From positions 1 through 64,000 of the forward strand of contig DJWN01000064.1 in the NCBI GenBank assembly GCA_002440975.1: 64,000 bases of DNA, in the 5' to 3' direction. The position numbers and the translations under genes are program-made. This document shows, in pieces, positions 51,961-61,259 of this stretch. How positions within the stretch are numbered: the first letter of the stretch is position 1; the number at the start of each line of letters is the position of its first letter. The DNA comes from Bacteroidales bacterium UBA6229 (lineage in GTDB: Bacteria; Bacteroidota; Bacteroidia; Bacteroidales; F082). The notes beneath the pieces were generated by a model. The model had not been told where the DNA came from, did not search any database, and worked only from the letters and a program-made list of their open reading frames with translations.

Positions 51961-54860
51961 TCAAATCATGCTTGCTGTTGATAAGCTTTGTGGTGCTTAA
52001 TTCCTTTTGCACCTTGACTGCACAAACAACTACCGAAACTAAAAAGAGTGAGGTGAACCAAGTAAGTGATTACATTTTACTGGCTAAAAGTTTTTATGGA
52101 AAATCAGTAGAAAAAGCTTTAACATACAGCCAGATGGCATTAGAAAAGGCTAGAAAAATCCAGCACGACTCAGTATTGGCTCATGCACACAAAACCGTTG
52201 GCATTGCACACTACTATAACGAAAATCCGGATAAGGCCATACCACATTTCGATTCGGCCTTAGTGCTTTTTGAAAAACTCAACGACACCAAAGAGGTTGG
52301 TAATATTTATAACAACCTGGGCATTATGCGTACGGACATAGGCGACTATAACACAGCCATCGAAATGTATTTGAAAGCACTGGATATCTGTTTGCTGCAA
52401 AGCGATACGATTTCGCTTGGCAGGCTCTACAACAATCTGGGATCCTTGTATTATCATTTGTCATCATTCGACGAAAGTCTTAACTATTTCACCAAATCCT
52501 TCGAAATAGCAGAGTTGCAGAACGATTCTACAGGAATGATGAGTGCTAAAAATAACATTGGCCTGGTATTGATCAATTTAAACAAGTATGATGAAGCATT
52601 GGCAACCTTCCGGATTTCAATTAAAATAGGCGAACGCAACAACGACAAAATTGGCATTGCCGACAGCTATCATAACCTCGGGATGATACATTTTAGAAAA
52701 GATCAATTTGACAGTGCCATGATTTTCTATAAAAAAGCAGCCGATTATTACAACCAAATTGGCATTGAAAGCGGAAATAATTGTCTGGGATTGGGCAACT
52801 GCTATTTTGAAACGAAAAATTACACCCACGCACTCACAGAATTTAATAAAGCATTAGCTATCAGTTATTCAAAAAACGACCGGCAACTTCGGCTCGATGC
52901 CTTACGCAACCTTTTCGAAACTTACAAAACAATCAATAATACAAACAAGGCACTCAAAGCCGTAACACACTACCACAGCCTCTTCGATTCTGTAAAAACC
53001 CTGTTCGATTCAACAGCCGTAAAAAATCTTATGGCTCGTTTCGAAATTGAAAATCATCAACGCGCAATGAATTCCTTGATAAAGGAACAAAGCATACAAC
53101 AAGAGCTTATCAAGGAGCAAAAACAGAAACTCCGGTTTCAGAAGTTAGTTAGTTATATTAGTTTACTTTTTCTACTGGTGCTTTCTGTTATTATTTATTT
53201 TTTGTTCAAACTATACAAGCGCAACAAAAAGGCGAATCAAGTGTTAACGCAGCAAAACTTCGAAATAGAGGAAGCCCGAAATTCTCTCAAGAAATCACAT
53301 GCCGCCATTCAGGAACAGGAAGAGCTGCTCCGAACCTTAATCAACACCACGCCGGATATCATTTGCTTTAAAGATGCAAAAGGCCGCTGGCTGGAGGCTA
53401 ATCAGGCCGATCTTGAGCTTTTTAGACTAACCGGGGTTGATTATAAAATGAAAACTGATGCCGAACTGGCCGAATATAGCCCTACACATAAAAATGCACT
53501 CCTCAATTGTATTGCTTCGGACGAGCTATCATGGCAAAAAAGAAAGATTACCCGGGGTGATGAAGAAATTCCGGGGCCTGATGGCGTTATGAGAACCTAT
53601 GATGTGTACAAAATCCCTTTGTTTAATCCCGATAACACAACCAAAGGATTGATTGTTTGGGGACGCGATATTACAAACCGAAAGAAAGAAGAACAAAAAC
53701 TGGCTAAAGCCCTTATAAAAGCTAAAGAATCTGACCGATTAAAAACAGCCTTTCTCTCCAATATGTCGCACGAAATTCGCACACCACTTAACGCCATTGT
53801 TGGATTTAGTCAATTGCTTGATGATGAAACCATTACTAAAGAAGAGAAATCAAAATTTATACAACTCATCCTTCAGAACGGAGAATCATTGCTCAACCTG
53901 ATAAATGATATCATCAGTCTGGCAAAAATTGAAGCCGGAGTCAGCCATCTCAATCCGGAATATTTCTCACTCAACAAGCTATTTCTGGAGCTGGAAGCAA
54001 GCTATAAATCCATTCTGATCCAGCGTAACAAAAAACATCTTCAATGGAAACTTAGCGTCCCCGATCAGGATGTAATCATACATACTGATGCCGAAAAACT
54101 ACGCCAGGTAGTTGTTAATCTGCTCGACAATGCCATTAAATTCACTGATGAAGGAGGCATTGTTTTTGGTTTTGTTGCCAACTTCAACAACAATCAGGAG
54201 GTGGATGACATTGAACTCTTTGTTCAGGATTCGGGAATAGGAATCGCCGAAGAACAGCAACGAAAAATATTCAGACATTTCACCAAACTCAACGATGACA
54301 GCAAAAAAATATATCCCGGAACCGGGCTGGGTCTGAGTATCGTGCAACAATATGTACAAATGATGGGAGGCAGCATCAAACTTGAATCGCAACCCGGAAA
54401 AGGTACACGTTTTATCATTGTTTTGCCTCACTTTGGTAAGGCTCGCGAAAATGCAGTAAAACAAAGCAAGTTATTGAGCCATCAGTACAATTTTGAAGGG
54501 AAAACGATCCTCATTGTCGAAGATGTAGATTCCAGTTTCGACTTGCTCAATATCATTATCCAGGGCACACGCGCCAATGTGTTAAGAGCTGTTACAGGTA
54601 GCGATGCGGTTGAAATGTGTGTTACAAATCCTGCTATTGATCTGGTGCTGATGGATATTCAACTGCCACAGCTTAATGGCCTGGAAGCCACAAACCGAAT
54701 AAAGTCGTTCAGGCCCACACTGCCAATTATTGCACAAACAGCCTTTGCCATGACCGAAGAAAAAGAAGCCTGTTTCGCTGCCGGCTGCGATGCCTATCTG
54801 TCTAAACCCATAAAAGCCGAGCTTATGCTTCCGGTAATAAAAGAAATTATTGATGGATAA
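51957..54860 (+). CDS. TPR-PAS hybrid sensor histidine kinase
   Basis: 967 residues. An exported N-terminal sensor of about eight TPRs (residues 30-340) after a signal sequence, one membrane helix (about 400-420), a coiled coil, a PAS domain (about 460-580), the HisKA/HATPase core (His605 in MSHEIRTPLN; N-box Asn721/Asn725; DSGIGI; GTGLGLSIV) and a C-terminal receiver with Asp900 (LMDIQLP) and Lys950 (LSKP). It phosphorylates itself and passes the phosphate within the chain; no separate regulator gene follows. Cue unknown. It shares a 4-base overlap with the HsdR-N gene, so they are co-transcribed. Confidence 0.93.
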   Translation: MIKSCLLLISFVVLNSFCTLTAQTTTETKKSEVNQVSDYILLAKSFYGKSVEKALTYSQMALEKARKIQHDSVLAHAHKTVGIAHYYNENPDKAIPHFDSALVLFEKLNDTKEVGNIYNNLGIMRTDIGDYNTAIEMYLKALDICLLQSDTISLGRLYNNLGSLYYHLSSFDESLNYFTKSFEIAELQNDSTGMMSAKNNIGLVLINLNKYDEALATFRISIKIGERNNDKIGIADSYHNLGMIHFRKDQFDSAMIFYKKAADYYNQIGIESGNNCLGLGNCYFETKNYTHALTEFNKALAISYSKNDRQLRLDALRNLFETYKTINNTNKALKAVTHYHSLFDSVKTLFDSTAVKNLMARFEIENHQRAMNSLIKEQSIQQELIKEQKQKLRFQKLVSYISLLFLLVLSVIIYFLFKLYKRNKKANQVLTQQNFEIEEARNSLKKSHAAIQEQEELLRTLINTTPDIICFKDAKGRWLEANQADLELFRLTGVDYKMKTDAELAEYSPTHKNALLNCIASDELSWQKRKITRGDEEIPGPDGVMRTYDVYKIPLFNPDNTTKGLIVWGRDITNRKKEEQKLAKALIKAKESDRLKTAFLSNMSHEIRTPLNAIVGFSQLLDDETITKEEKSKFIQLILQNGESLLNLINDIISLAKIEAGVSHLNPEYFSLNKLFLELEASYKSILIQRNKKHLQWKLSVPDQDVIIHTDAEKLRQVVVNLLDNAIKFTDEGGIVFGFVANFNNNQEVDDIELFVQDSGIGIAEEQQRKIFRHFTKLNDDSKKIYPGTGLGLSIVQQYVQMMGGSIKLESQPGKGTRFIIVLPHFGKARENAVKQSKLLSHQYNFEGKTILIVEDVDSSFDLLNIIIQGTRANVLRAVTGSDAVEMCVTNPAIDLVLMDIQLPQLNGLEATNRIKSFRPTLPIIAQTAFAMTEEKEACFAAGCDAYLSKPIKAELMLPVIKEIIDG

Positions 54861-54940
54861 ATCCACTGTTTTAGCAAATTAACCGCTGTTAATATTTTAT
54901 CAACTATCTTAGTTTTCAAATAATAATTAGAAAAAAACTT

Positions 54941-54948
54941 TACATTTG
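54941..54948 (+). promoter_or_regulatory. -7 box for the conserved-protein/RsmD unit
   Basis: TACATTTG, perfect, 19 bases before the ATG at 54968. Confidence 0.55.
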
Positions 54949-54967
54949 CACTGAAAAATCATGCCAT

Positions 54968-55567
54968 ATGAAAAATTTAATCCTAAAAATCGTTTTGTTT
55001 GCCGTGATCATCGTTCTGGGATACATGGTATATGAAAGTATCAACAAACCTGTCAGGTTTAAAAAAGAACGAGCCCAGCGTGAAGTGGAAGTCGTTCAGC
55101 GACTAAAAGATATTCGTAGTGCACAATCCATTTTTAAACAGGCAAACAACAGTTATACTCCGAGCTTCGACAGCCTGATAGCATTTTTAAAATCTGGTGA
55201 AATTCCTGTTGTAAAACTCGTGCCCGATCCGGAAGATACTACTTTCACAAAAACAATATCCGACACACTCGGCTATGTGAAAGTATTAGATTCACTATTT
55301 GGAAAAAGGAAAAACTTCAATGTAGATAACCTGCGATACATCCCATTTAGCGATGGCGTTGAGTTTGAAATGGATGCCGGTAGTATCGACCGGGGTGGTG
55401 TAACAGTGAGTGTTTTTGAAGCCAAAGCCCCTTTCATGGCTTATTTAAAAGGATTAGAAGAGCAACGTATTTATAACATTATTGCAGGCGAAGAAGATAT
55501 CGACAAATATCCCGGCCTTAAAGTAGGTTCCATGACCGAGCCATCAACAGATGGTAATTGGGAATGA
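54968..55567 (+). CDS. Conserved protein of unknown function with one membrane helix
   Basis: 199 residues. An N-terminal membrane helix (LILKIVLFAVIIVLGYMVYE) then a charged segment (RFKKERAQREVEVVQRLKDIRSAQSIFKQ) and a small soluble domain. The start of the soluble part has the look of the type II pilin-like N-terminal helix. I cannot name a family. It leads a run with DUF3822 and rsmD genes that is common in Bacteroidota. Confidence 0.65.
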   Translation: MKNLILKIVLFAVIIVLGYMVYESINKPVRFKKERAQREVEVVQRLKDIRSAQSIFKQANNSYTPSFDSLIAFLKSGEIPVVKLVPDPEDTTFTKTISDTLGYVKVLDSLFGKRKNFNVDNLRYIPFSDGVEFEMDAGSIDRGGVTVSVFEAKAPFMAYLKGLEEQRIYNIIAGEEDIDKYPGLKVGSMTEPSTDGNWE

Positions 55568-55579
55568 CAACTTTTTGCC

Positions 55580-56452
55580 ATGATTGCCCCGTCGAAACCA
55601 ACACTTAGTCTGATTGACAAGTCTTTTAAACAAGACTACTCAAAAAACTTTCAAATGACCATCCGGATAGCTCCGGATGGTTTTTCATTTGTAATTTTTT
55701 CGCCGGAAAAACAACGATTTGTTGGCATCGAAACCTATAGCTTTTCTGCCCGAAACGAAGTAATTAGTCTTGTTAATATCCTCGACGAAATTATCATGAA
55801 ACAAGCCTGGATTGCCTATCCCTATCAACAAGTCAGGGTGTTGGTCGAAAACAATCATATGGCTTTGGTTCCTAATCCGCTTTACGACGAAAAAGAAAAA
55901 GGAACCTATCTGGCTTTTGCACAGGCTTTTCAGGAAAATAGCAGAATTTCGAGCGATCAGCTCAAAACTGCCGATGCCTCCGTTGTATATTATATCTCTA
56001 ATGTTCTCATGGCCAAAATCAAAGATCTATGGGCCAATGCCAGGGTGCATCATATCAGCAGTGCTTTTATTGAATCGGTGCTAATTGCCAATAAAAACAA
56101 GCAGTTTGATTCTGCAGTGTTTGTGCAGGTTCGTAATCGTTGCTTTGATATGTTAGTGATTGAAGATCAAAAATTTAAATTCTACAATATTTTTCGCTTC
56201 AATACCAAAGAAGATTTCATTTACTTTCTGCTTTTTGCCATGGAACAGCAGCAACTTAATCCCGAAAAAACACCTTTGATTTTGTCGGGTGCCATCGAAC
56301 AAAGTTCAGCCATTTTTGAGATAAGCGAAAGGTACATCAGAAATATAAGCTTTGAAACCCGTAACAAAAATTTTGACTACAGTTATGTGTTTGAAACCCT
56401 GATTTGGCATCATAATAGCTTATTATTCAACACCTTGCAATGCGAATTATAA
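55580..56452 (+). CDS. DUF3822 family protein
   Basis: 290 residues, soluble. TIRIAPDGFSFVIF near residue 26 and the C-terminal RYIRNISFETRN pattern match DUF3822, a Bacteroidota family with an actin-like (ASKHA) look. Function unknown. Its end overlaps rsmD by 13 bases, an arrangement usual for these two genes. Confidence 0.82.
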   Translation: MIAPSKPTLSLIDKSFKQDYSKNFQMTIRIAPDGFSFVIFSPEKQRFVGIETYSFSARNEVISLVNILDEIIMKQAWIAYPYQQVRVLVENNHMALVPNPLYDEKEKGTYLAFAQAFQENSRISSDQLKTADASVVYYISNVLMAKIKDLWANARVHHISSAFIESVLIANKNKQFDSAVFVQVRNRCFDMLVIEDQKFKFYNIFRFNTKEDFIYFLLFAMEQQQLNPEKTPLILSGAIEQSSAIFEISERYIRNISFETRNKNFDYSYVFETLIWHHNSLLFNTLQCEL

Positions 56453-56976
56453 GGGGAAAATACCAGCGTCGACAAATTGTTGCACCAGCTAGTCTACCCG
56501 TCAGACCCACAACGGATATGGCTAAAGAAAGTCTGTTCAATATCCTCGAAAATCAGTTAGAGTTGGATCAGCTCAAGGTGTTGGATCTGTTTTCTGGAAC
56601 AGGCAATATTGCCTACGAAATGGCTTCACGCGGATGTAAAAGTGTGTTGGCTATTGATCAGCATCCTTATTGTGTGCGTTTTATCAGGTCAATAATAGAA
56701 AAACTACAGATTGAAAACCTGCAGGTGTTGCAAATGGACGTTTTTAAGTTTGTTCCAACCACCCGACAAAAATTTGATTTGATATTTGCTGATCCGCCGT
56801 ACGACAGTCCGCATTTCCAAATGCTTGTACAACTTATTTTCGAACACGGCTTATTAGAGCCCGAAGGATTGCTTGTAATAGAACATTCCGGCAGTGAAGA
56901 TTTTTCGGAGCATCCTGCTTTTGGTGAGATACGTCATTACGGCAGGGTTCATTTCAGTTTTTTCAGACAGGCATAA
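56440..56976 (+). CDS. rsmD: 16S rRNA (guanine966-N2)-methyltransferase
   Basis: 178 residues. Methylates G966 in 16S rRNA using AdoMet. RPTTDMAKESLFNIL, the AdoMet loop LDLFSGTGNIAYEMASRG and the catalytic DPPYDSP are all typical. Confidence 0.94.
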   Translation: MRIIRGKYQRRQIVAPASLPVRPTTDMAKESLFNILENQLELDQLKVLDLFSGTGNIAYEMASRGCKSVLAIDQHPYCVRFIRSIIEKLQIENLQVLQMDVFKFVPTTRQKFDLIFADPPYDSPHFQMLVQLIFEHGLLEPEGLLVIEHSGSEDFSEHPAFGEIRHYGRVHFSFFRQA

Positions 56977-56978
56977 AA

Positions 56979-56999
56979 AAACCGGCCAGAAGCCGGTTT
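56979..56999. terminator. Bidirectional terminator
   Basis: AAACCGGC and GCCGGTTT arms, 5-base loop, with A-run on one side and T-run on the other. It ends rsmD and the convergent DUF2795 gene. Confidence 0.85.
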
Positions 57000-57007
57000 A
57001 AAGTTTT

Positions 57008-57229
57008 TTAATATTCGTCTTCATGAAAAAAGAAATCTTCCTTGGTAGGATAATCCGGCCAGATATCTTCAATACGTTCATAAATCTCGCCTTCATCTTC
57101 CATTTCCTGAAGGTTCTCGATAACTTCCTGAGGGGCACCTGAGCGAATAGCCCATTCCAGTAATTCATCCTTTGTGGCCGGCCAGGGAGCATCTTCCAGT
57201 TTTGAAGCTAATTCAAGTGTCCAATACAT
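57008..57229 (-). CDS. DUF2795 family small protein
   Basis: 73 residues, acidic, with the Bacteroidota DUF2795 pattern (MYWTLELASKLEDAPWPATK, IWPDYPTKEDFFFHEDEY). No function is known. It has a full promoter of its own. Confidence 0.9.
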   Translation of the reverse strand: MYWTLELASKLEDAPWPATKDELLEWAIRSGAPQEVIENLQEMEDEGEIYERIEDIWPDYPTKEDFFFHEDEY

Positions 57230-57258
57230 AATTCCTAAGCTTTAGGTGAAATTTTTTG

Positions 57259-57288
57259 CAAAAGTAATTTTTTTTTAGTCGAAGTCAA
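57259..57288 (-). promoter_or_regulatory. Promoter of the DUF2795 gene
   Basis: Minus strand TTG (57286-57288), 19-base spacer, then TACTTTTG (57259-57266): both elements at consensus spacing. Confidence 0.6.
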
Positions 57289-57315
57289 GAAAAAACAATC
57301 ATTTCATAAAATGCA

Positions 57316-57882
57316 CTAATAACGTGCTTTCCAGACTGTTTCGATGGCACCGTTCTGATTGCCGAGGTATCTGGCCAGCACAAAAAAGTAATCAGATAAC
57401 CGGTTGAGGTACTGCAAATCGAGCTCATCAACAGGATATTGTTCACTCAATTGCACAACCAAACGCTCCGCCCTCCGACAAACTGTACGTGCTACATGAC
57501 AAAAAGAAACTACCGTATGCCCGCCCGGAAGTATAAAACTGGTAAGTTCGGGCAACTCTAGATTCATTTTATCTATCTCTTTTTCGAGTAACTCAATATC
57601 AGCCTCTCTTAAAGAGGGCATCGGTCTGGCAACATAAGCGTTTTTATCTTCGGCCAAATGTGTTTCAATTGTGAAAAGCCTGTCTTGTATTTCAATTAAA
57701 ATTTCCCGGCTGTGTTCGTCCGTGCTCTCATGATCACGTATCAACCCCACGAAGGAATTAAGCTCATCTACCGTGCCGTATGCCTCAATTTTGTTGTGAT
57801 ATTTAGGAACTCGGGTGCCGCCGATGAGTGCGGTTTGTCCTTTATCACCCGTACGGGTATAGATTTTAAAATCGTCTGCCAT
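57316..57882 (-). CDS. Cob(I)alamin adenosyltransferase, PduO type
   Basis: 188 residues. Makes adenosylcobalamin from cob(I)alamin and ATP. The ATP-binding TRTGDKGQTALIGGTRVPK at the start and the VCRRAERLVV and LNRLSDYFFVLARY motifs near the end are diagnostic of the PduO family. No other cobalamin gene is visible. Confidence 0.93.
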   Translation of the reverse strand: MADDFKIYTRTGDKGQTALIGGTRVPKYHNKIEAYGTVDELNSFVGLIRDHESTDEHSREILIEIQDRLFTIETHLAEDKNAYVARPMPSLREADIELLEKEIDKMNLELPELTSFILPGGHTVVSFCHVARTVCRRAERLVVQLSEQYPVDELDLQYLNRLSDYFFVLARYLGNQNGAIETVWKARY

Positions 57883-57948
57883 AGTAAGTGTTTTAGGGAG
57901 ATAACAAGCTTGCAGCAGGATTGTTTAAAAAGAAGGCGATAAGCAATC

Positions 57949-58665
57949 TTACTGTCGTTGCGCAACAGTGATAATATTTTGATTCAATTCATCCGATTCT
58001 ACTCTGCCATCACGCAGCCTAACGATGCGATGTGCATACAGGGCAATATCCTCTTCGTGTGTAACAACGATGATCGTATTGCCTGCCTGATGAATCGTTT
58101 CGAGCAAACCCATTATTTCAACAGAGGTTTTGGAGTCCAGATTTCCAGTTGGTTCATCAGCCAAAATGATTGATGGATTATTCACCAATGCCCTGGCAAT
58201 GGCAACTCGCTGGCGCTGACCACCTGACAATTCATTTGGCCGATGTTTGGTTCGATCTGTTAACTGCACATCGGCCAACACTTTTTCTGCTATCTCTAAC
58301 CGCTGTTGCTTGCCAATCCCGGAATAAACAAGGGGTAACATCACATTTTCGAGTGCAGTGGAGCGGGGAAGGAGATTAAACGTCTGGAAAATAAACCCTA
58401 TTTCTTTGTTTCGTATATCAGCCAACTCGTTGTCGTTCATTCGACTGACGTCTTTTCCGTTCAAAAAATAGGAGCCAGCCGTTGGTGTGTCCAAACAGCC
58501 CAAAAGATTCATCAGGGTTGATTTTCCGGAACCCGATGGCCCCATCAGGGCAACATACTCATTACGCCGGATATTAAGCGTGATTTCATCAAGTGCTTTA
58601 ACTATTTCTGTTCCAACCTTATAGTGGCGTGAAATTGCTTCAAGACGAATCATATTGTTATCCAT
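57949..58665 (-). CDS. ABC transporter ATPase, LolD/MacB type
   Basis: 238 residues. Walker A GPSGSGKST, signature LSGGQRQRVAIARAL, Walker B IILADEPTGNLD and H-loop VVTHEED are intact. The sequence is of the LolD/MacB/FtsE-like subfamily (MNLLGCLDTPTAGSYFLNG), which works with a separate permease; none is next to it, so the partner must be elsewhere. The start at 58665 was preferred over one 12 codons earlier. Confidence 0.93.
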   Translation of the reverse strand: MDNNMIRLEAISRHYKVGTEIVKALDEITLNIRRNEYVALMGPSGSGKSTLMNLLGCLDTPTAGSYFLNGKDVSRMNDNELADIRNKEIGFIFQTFNLLPRSTALENVMLPLVYSGIGKQQRLEIAEKVLADVQLTDRTKHRPNELSGGQRQRVAIARALVNNPSIILADEPTGNLDSKTSVEIMGLLETIHQAGNTIIVVTHEEDIALYAHRIVRLRDGRVESDELNQNIITVAQRQ

Positions 58666-58703
58666 GAGCAGGTATTTTGAAAAAACAAAGTTACTAAACA
58701 AAT

Positions 58704-59495
58704 CTACATCTTTAAGGTAAAATGTTGCTTTGCAATTCCCTTTCTGAAAAACACCAATCCAAATTGATAGAGATCAATAGAAAGGCTTACCTGATCATTA
58801 TTTCGAATTTCGTTCCAGGCGTCATCCATATCGGCTGACCAATGAATGTCGTCGAAAATAAAAACACTGTTGTCATGAACTTTAGTTAGGCAATGCTTAA
58901 AATAATCGAGGGTTGGGATTTTTTGGTGATTCCCGTCAAAAAAAACAAGATCGAGCCGGGGCACTTCATTCAGTACCTCTGTCAAGGTCTGGTTAAAATT
59001 TCCTATAACTATATTTACATTCCTGGTTTCGAGTCTTTCGAAGCTATTGGCTGCCACTTGTGCCATCGATGCACAGCCTTCGAGTGTGATAACTTTCGAA
59101 TCAGGATTTCCCAATGCCAATGCTGCGGCCCCCAAACCGGCAGCCGTGCCAAACTCAAGCATATATTCGGGCTTGAAATGATGCGACAATCGAAAAAGCA
59201 GCCGGTTAAAACGTTCGGCATGTGAGCGTCTTTTCACAAGCTGCTGCACCCTGGCCCGATAGGTGATAAACACTTTTGAGCCAGCTGAGGCACCAAAATC
59301 AACTGTTTCGATAAAGTTTCGGTTACTAAGCAAGCGTTTGCGCTGGCGTTGTAATGCTTCATATTCGGGATAATGATGATTATCGTAAAGCACTTCACCA
59401 GCCAATTGATAAACAAATGGGGAATGCAGTCCGTGTAATCCTTTTGCCCTGAATAAATAAGCTATAAACTCACTTGCTTTGTTTATAAAGCTCAT
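58704..59495 (-). CDS. Class I SAM-dependent methyltransferase
   Basis: 263 residues. AdoMet loop YMLEFGTAAGLGAAALALGN, VITLEGCASMAQVA and VFFDGNHQKIPTLDYF match O-methyltransferase-like enzymes. Its stop lies 38 bases before the ATPase start. Confidence 0.82.
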   Translation of the reverse strand: MSFINKASEFIAYLFRAKGLHGLHSPFVYQLAGEVLYDNHHYPEYEALQRQRKRLLSNRNFIETVDFGASAGSKVFITYRARVQQLVKRRSHAERFNRLLFRLSHHFKPEYMLEFGTAAGLGAAALALGNPDSKVITLEGCASMAQVAANSFERLETRNVNIVIGNFNQTLTEVLNEVPRLDLVFFDGNHQKIPTLDYFKHCLTKVHDNSVFIFDDIHWSADMDDAWNEIRNNDQVSLSIDLYQFGLVFFRKGIAKQHFTLKM

Positions 59496-59521
59496 TACGA
59501 ATTGTTTGTAAGATTCGGTTA

Positions 59522-59529
59522 CAAAAATA
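59522..59529 (-). promoter_or_regulatory. -7 box for the methyltransferase-ABC unit
   Basis: Minus strand TATTTTTG, perfect, 27 bases before the start at 59495. Confidence 0.5.
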
Positions 59530-59587
59530 AGAAAATATCAATCTGATTTTAAGTAAAAATACGTAAGCAATCATTTCAAATTTCTTC

Positions 59588-61138
59588 CTATTCAAATGCA
59601 ATTTTTTGGATAAAGAATACACTTCTTGGATTATTGCTGACAAGCCGGCTGTTGTTGATCTTTTGATTGGCTGTAACAACAAAATAATTGCTGTACCAAT
59701 AATCCAGCCGGCCAAAGTTCTCTTCCAGAAGCCGGTCATTCGAAAAGCGTAAGTCCAGGTTTGTGCGGGCAGGTTCTCCTATCAGCTCTCCGTCCGGATC
59801 GAAAAGCTTACTGTGCAACACACCTTCGTGATAAGCAGCTGCCAACACCTCCGACTCGTGAGCCGACACAATAACATGACGCTCGAGCTCATAGCTGGTC
59901 ATATCTCGTATCTGAAAGGTATTGAGCCAGTTAACGCTACCCTCATTATTGAATGAAACCAGTATGGTATTGAAAAACTGATATCCCTCGAAAATGGTGT
60001 AAGTATAGGGTATCGGACGGCCATAAAAATCATAATCAATCCTTGATTCAACCCGATAACGTGGGCGAAATGCCTCTGCCGAAAATAACAACAGTCCATC
60101 CTTTTTGATCAGCTGAGGTTCGTAGAACTGAAATGCTATATCGGTTTCTTCTATGTTCACTTTTCCTCGGGATTGTTGCTGCCTGTAGCGCATCAGATCC
60201 TCGCTGGCCAAGGCATTATCAATATTTGGCAAAGAGGCAAAAGGATGATACTGAATATTGCTTTGTCCGTTTGGTTTCAACTGCAAATAAAACAAGCCTG
60301 CCGCCTCACGAGCTGTTGTTTCCTGTGCGTTTTTCAGGACAATGGGCTTGCTTTTCTCGCGTTCGTAAGTGCCAATAGCCACCACTTCATCAGTTTGACT
60401 TAAAAACCCAACTGATGCCAAATACCGGTTTTGCTCGTCCGTAATCTCAAAGCGATTGATTAATTGACCATTTACATCAAAAATTAAAAATATATCCGCC
60501 TCAAATCTTTTATTTCCAAAACGTTTTATAAAAACGCCAAATTTTCTGCTATTTGGCATAAGGTCTATCTCACTGATCAAATACTGTCCTTCAGATAATA
60601 GATCGATTGGTGTTAAACTCCCTTTCGAAAGATCGAAAAATAGCAGGTCGGCCTGATTATCTGCTAAATTAACACCTATCATTAATTTATCATCAACAGC
60701 AGCAAGCTTGCTAATTTCGGCCTGTGCCGGAAAATCTCCTCCCATGAGGCTGAACTTTTCATTCTTCAAATGAAAACTTACAATTTCATAAGGTATTGAC
60801 CCCTGCCTTTTGCCCGTATTATTTAAAAATAAAACGACCAATCGTTCCTCTGTTGAAAGAATCTTATGTATGCGCATACCTTCCGAAAGTGAAACAAGCT
60901 TAACCCACTGTTCGGTAAGATTGGTATCTAGTTTCGAAAAATACCATTTGCGTCTGTTATTTTCGTCCAGCTCGCTACGCTCATAAAATAGCATTAAGCC
61001 CTCCTTGCCCAACAACTCAAAGCCATAGCTCTTGCTATCGATCCGGGTTGGTAATTCCAGTCTCACAGGTTCATATTCCTGAGCCTGTATTGACGAGATG
61101 ATTAAAAATAAAAATAATATACAGCCGAATTGCTTCAT
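59588..61138 (-). CDS. Secreted protein of unknown function, propeller-like
   Basis: 516 residues with a signal peptide (MKQFGCILFLFLIISSIQA). The body is a series of short strands with repeated patterns such as VDDKLMIGVNLADNQADLLFFDLS and VISAHESEVLAAAYHEG, suggesting a beta-propeller, but I recognise no family. No T9SS sorting domain is apparent at its end (FFIQKIAFE). Stands alone between methyltransferase and T9SS protein genes. Confidence 0.6.
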   Translation of the reverse strand: MKQFGCILFLFLIISSIQAQEYEPVRLELPTRIDSKSYGFELLGKEGLMLFYERSELDENNRRKWYFSKLDTNLTEQWVKLVSLSEGMRIHKILSTEERLVVLFLNNTGKRQGSIPYEIVSFHLKNEKFSLMGGDFPAQAEISKLAAVDDKLMIGVNLADNQADLLFFDLSKGSLTPIDLLSEGQYLISEIDLMPNSRKFGVFIKRFGNKRFEADIFLIFDVNGQLINRFEITDEQNRYLASVGFLSQTDEVVAIGTYEREKSKPIVLKNAQETTAREAAGLFYLQLKPNGQSNIQYHPFASLPNIDNALASEDLMRYRQQQSRGKVNIEETDIAFQFYEPQLIKKDGLLLFSAEAFRPRYRVESRIDYDFYGRPIPYTYTIFEGYQFFNTILVSFNNEGSVNWLNTFQIRDMTSYELERHVIVSAHESEVLAAAYHEGVLHSKLFDPDGELIGEPARTNLDLRFSNDRLLEENFGRLDYWYSNYFVVTANQKINNSRLVSNNPRSVFFIQKIAFE

Positions 61139-61206
61139 TTGAATTTGGTATGCTAGCAAGCTAACGAAAATAAATAATTTTTATGATACCAGAGTTTTAA
61201 AAACAA

Positions 61207-61238
61207 AACTGCACAAGGAAACTATCCCTTGTGCAGTT
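61207..61238 (-). terminator. Terminator of the T9SS cargo gene
   Basis: A perfect 12-base-pair stem (61207-61218 with 61227-61238), 8-base loop, then TTTTG-TTTTT on the minus strand, 21 bases beyond the stop at 61260. Confidence 0.8.
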
Positions 61239-61259
61239 CATTTTCGATTCTATTGTAAA

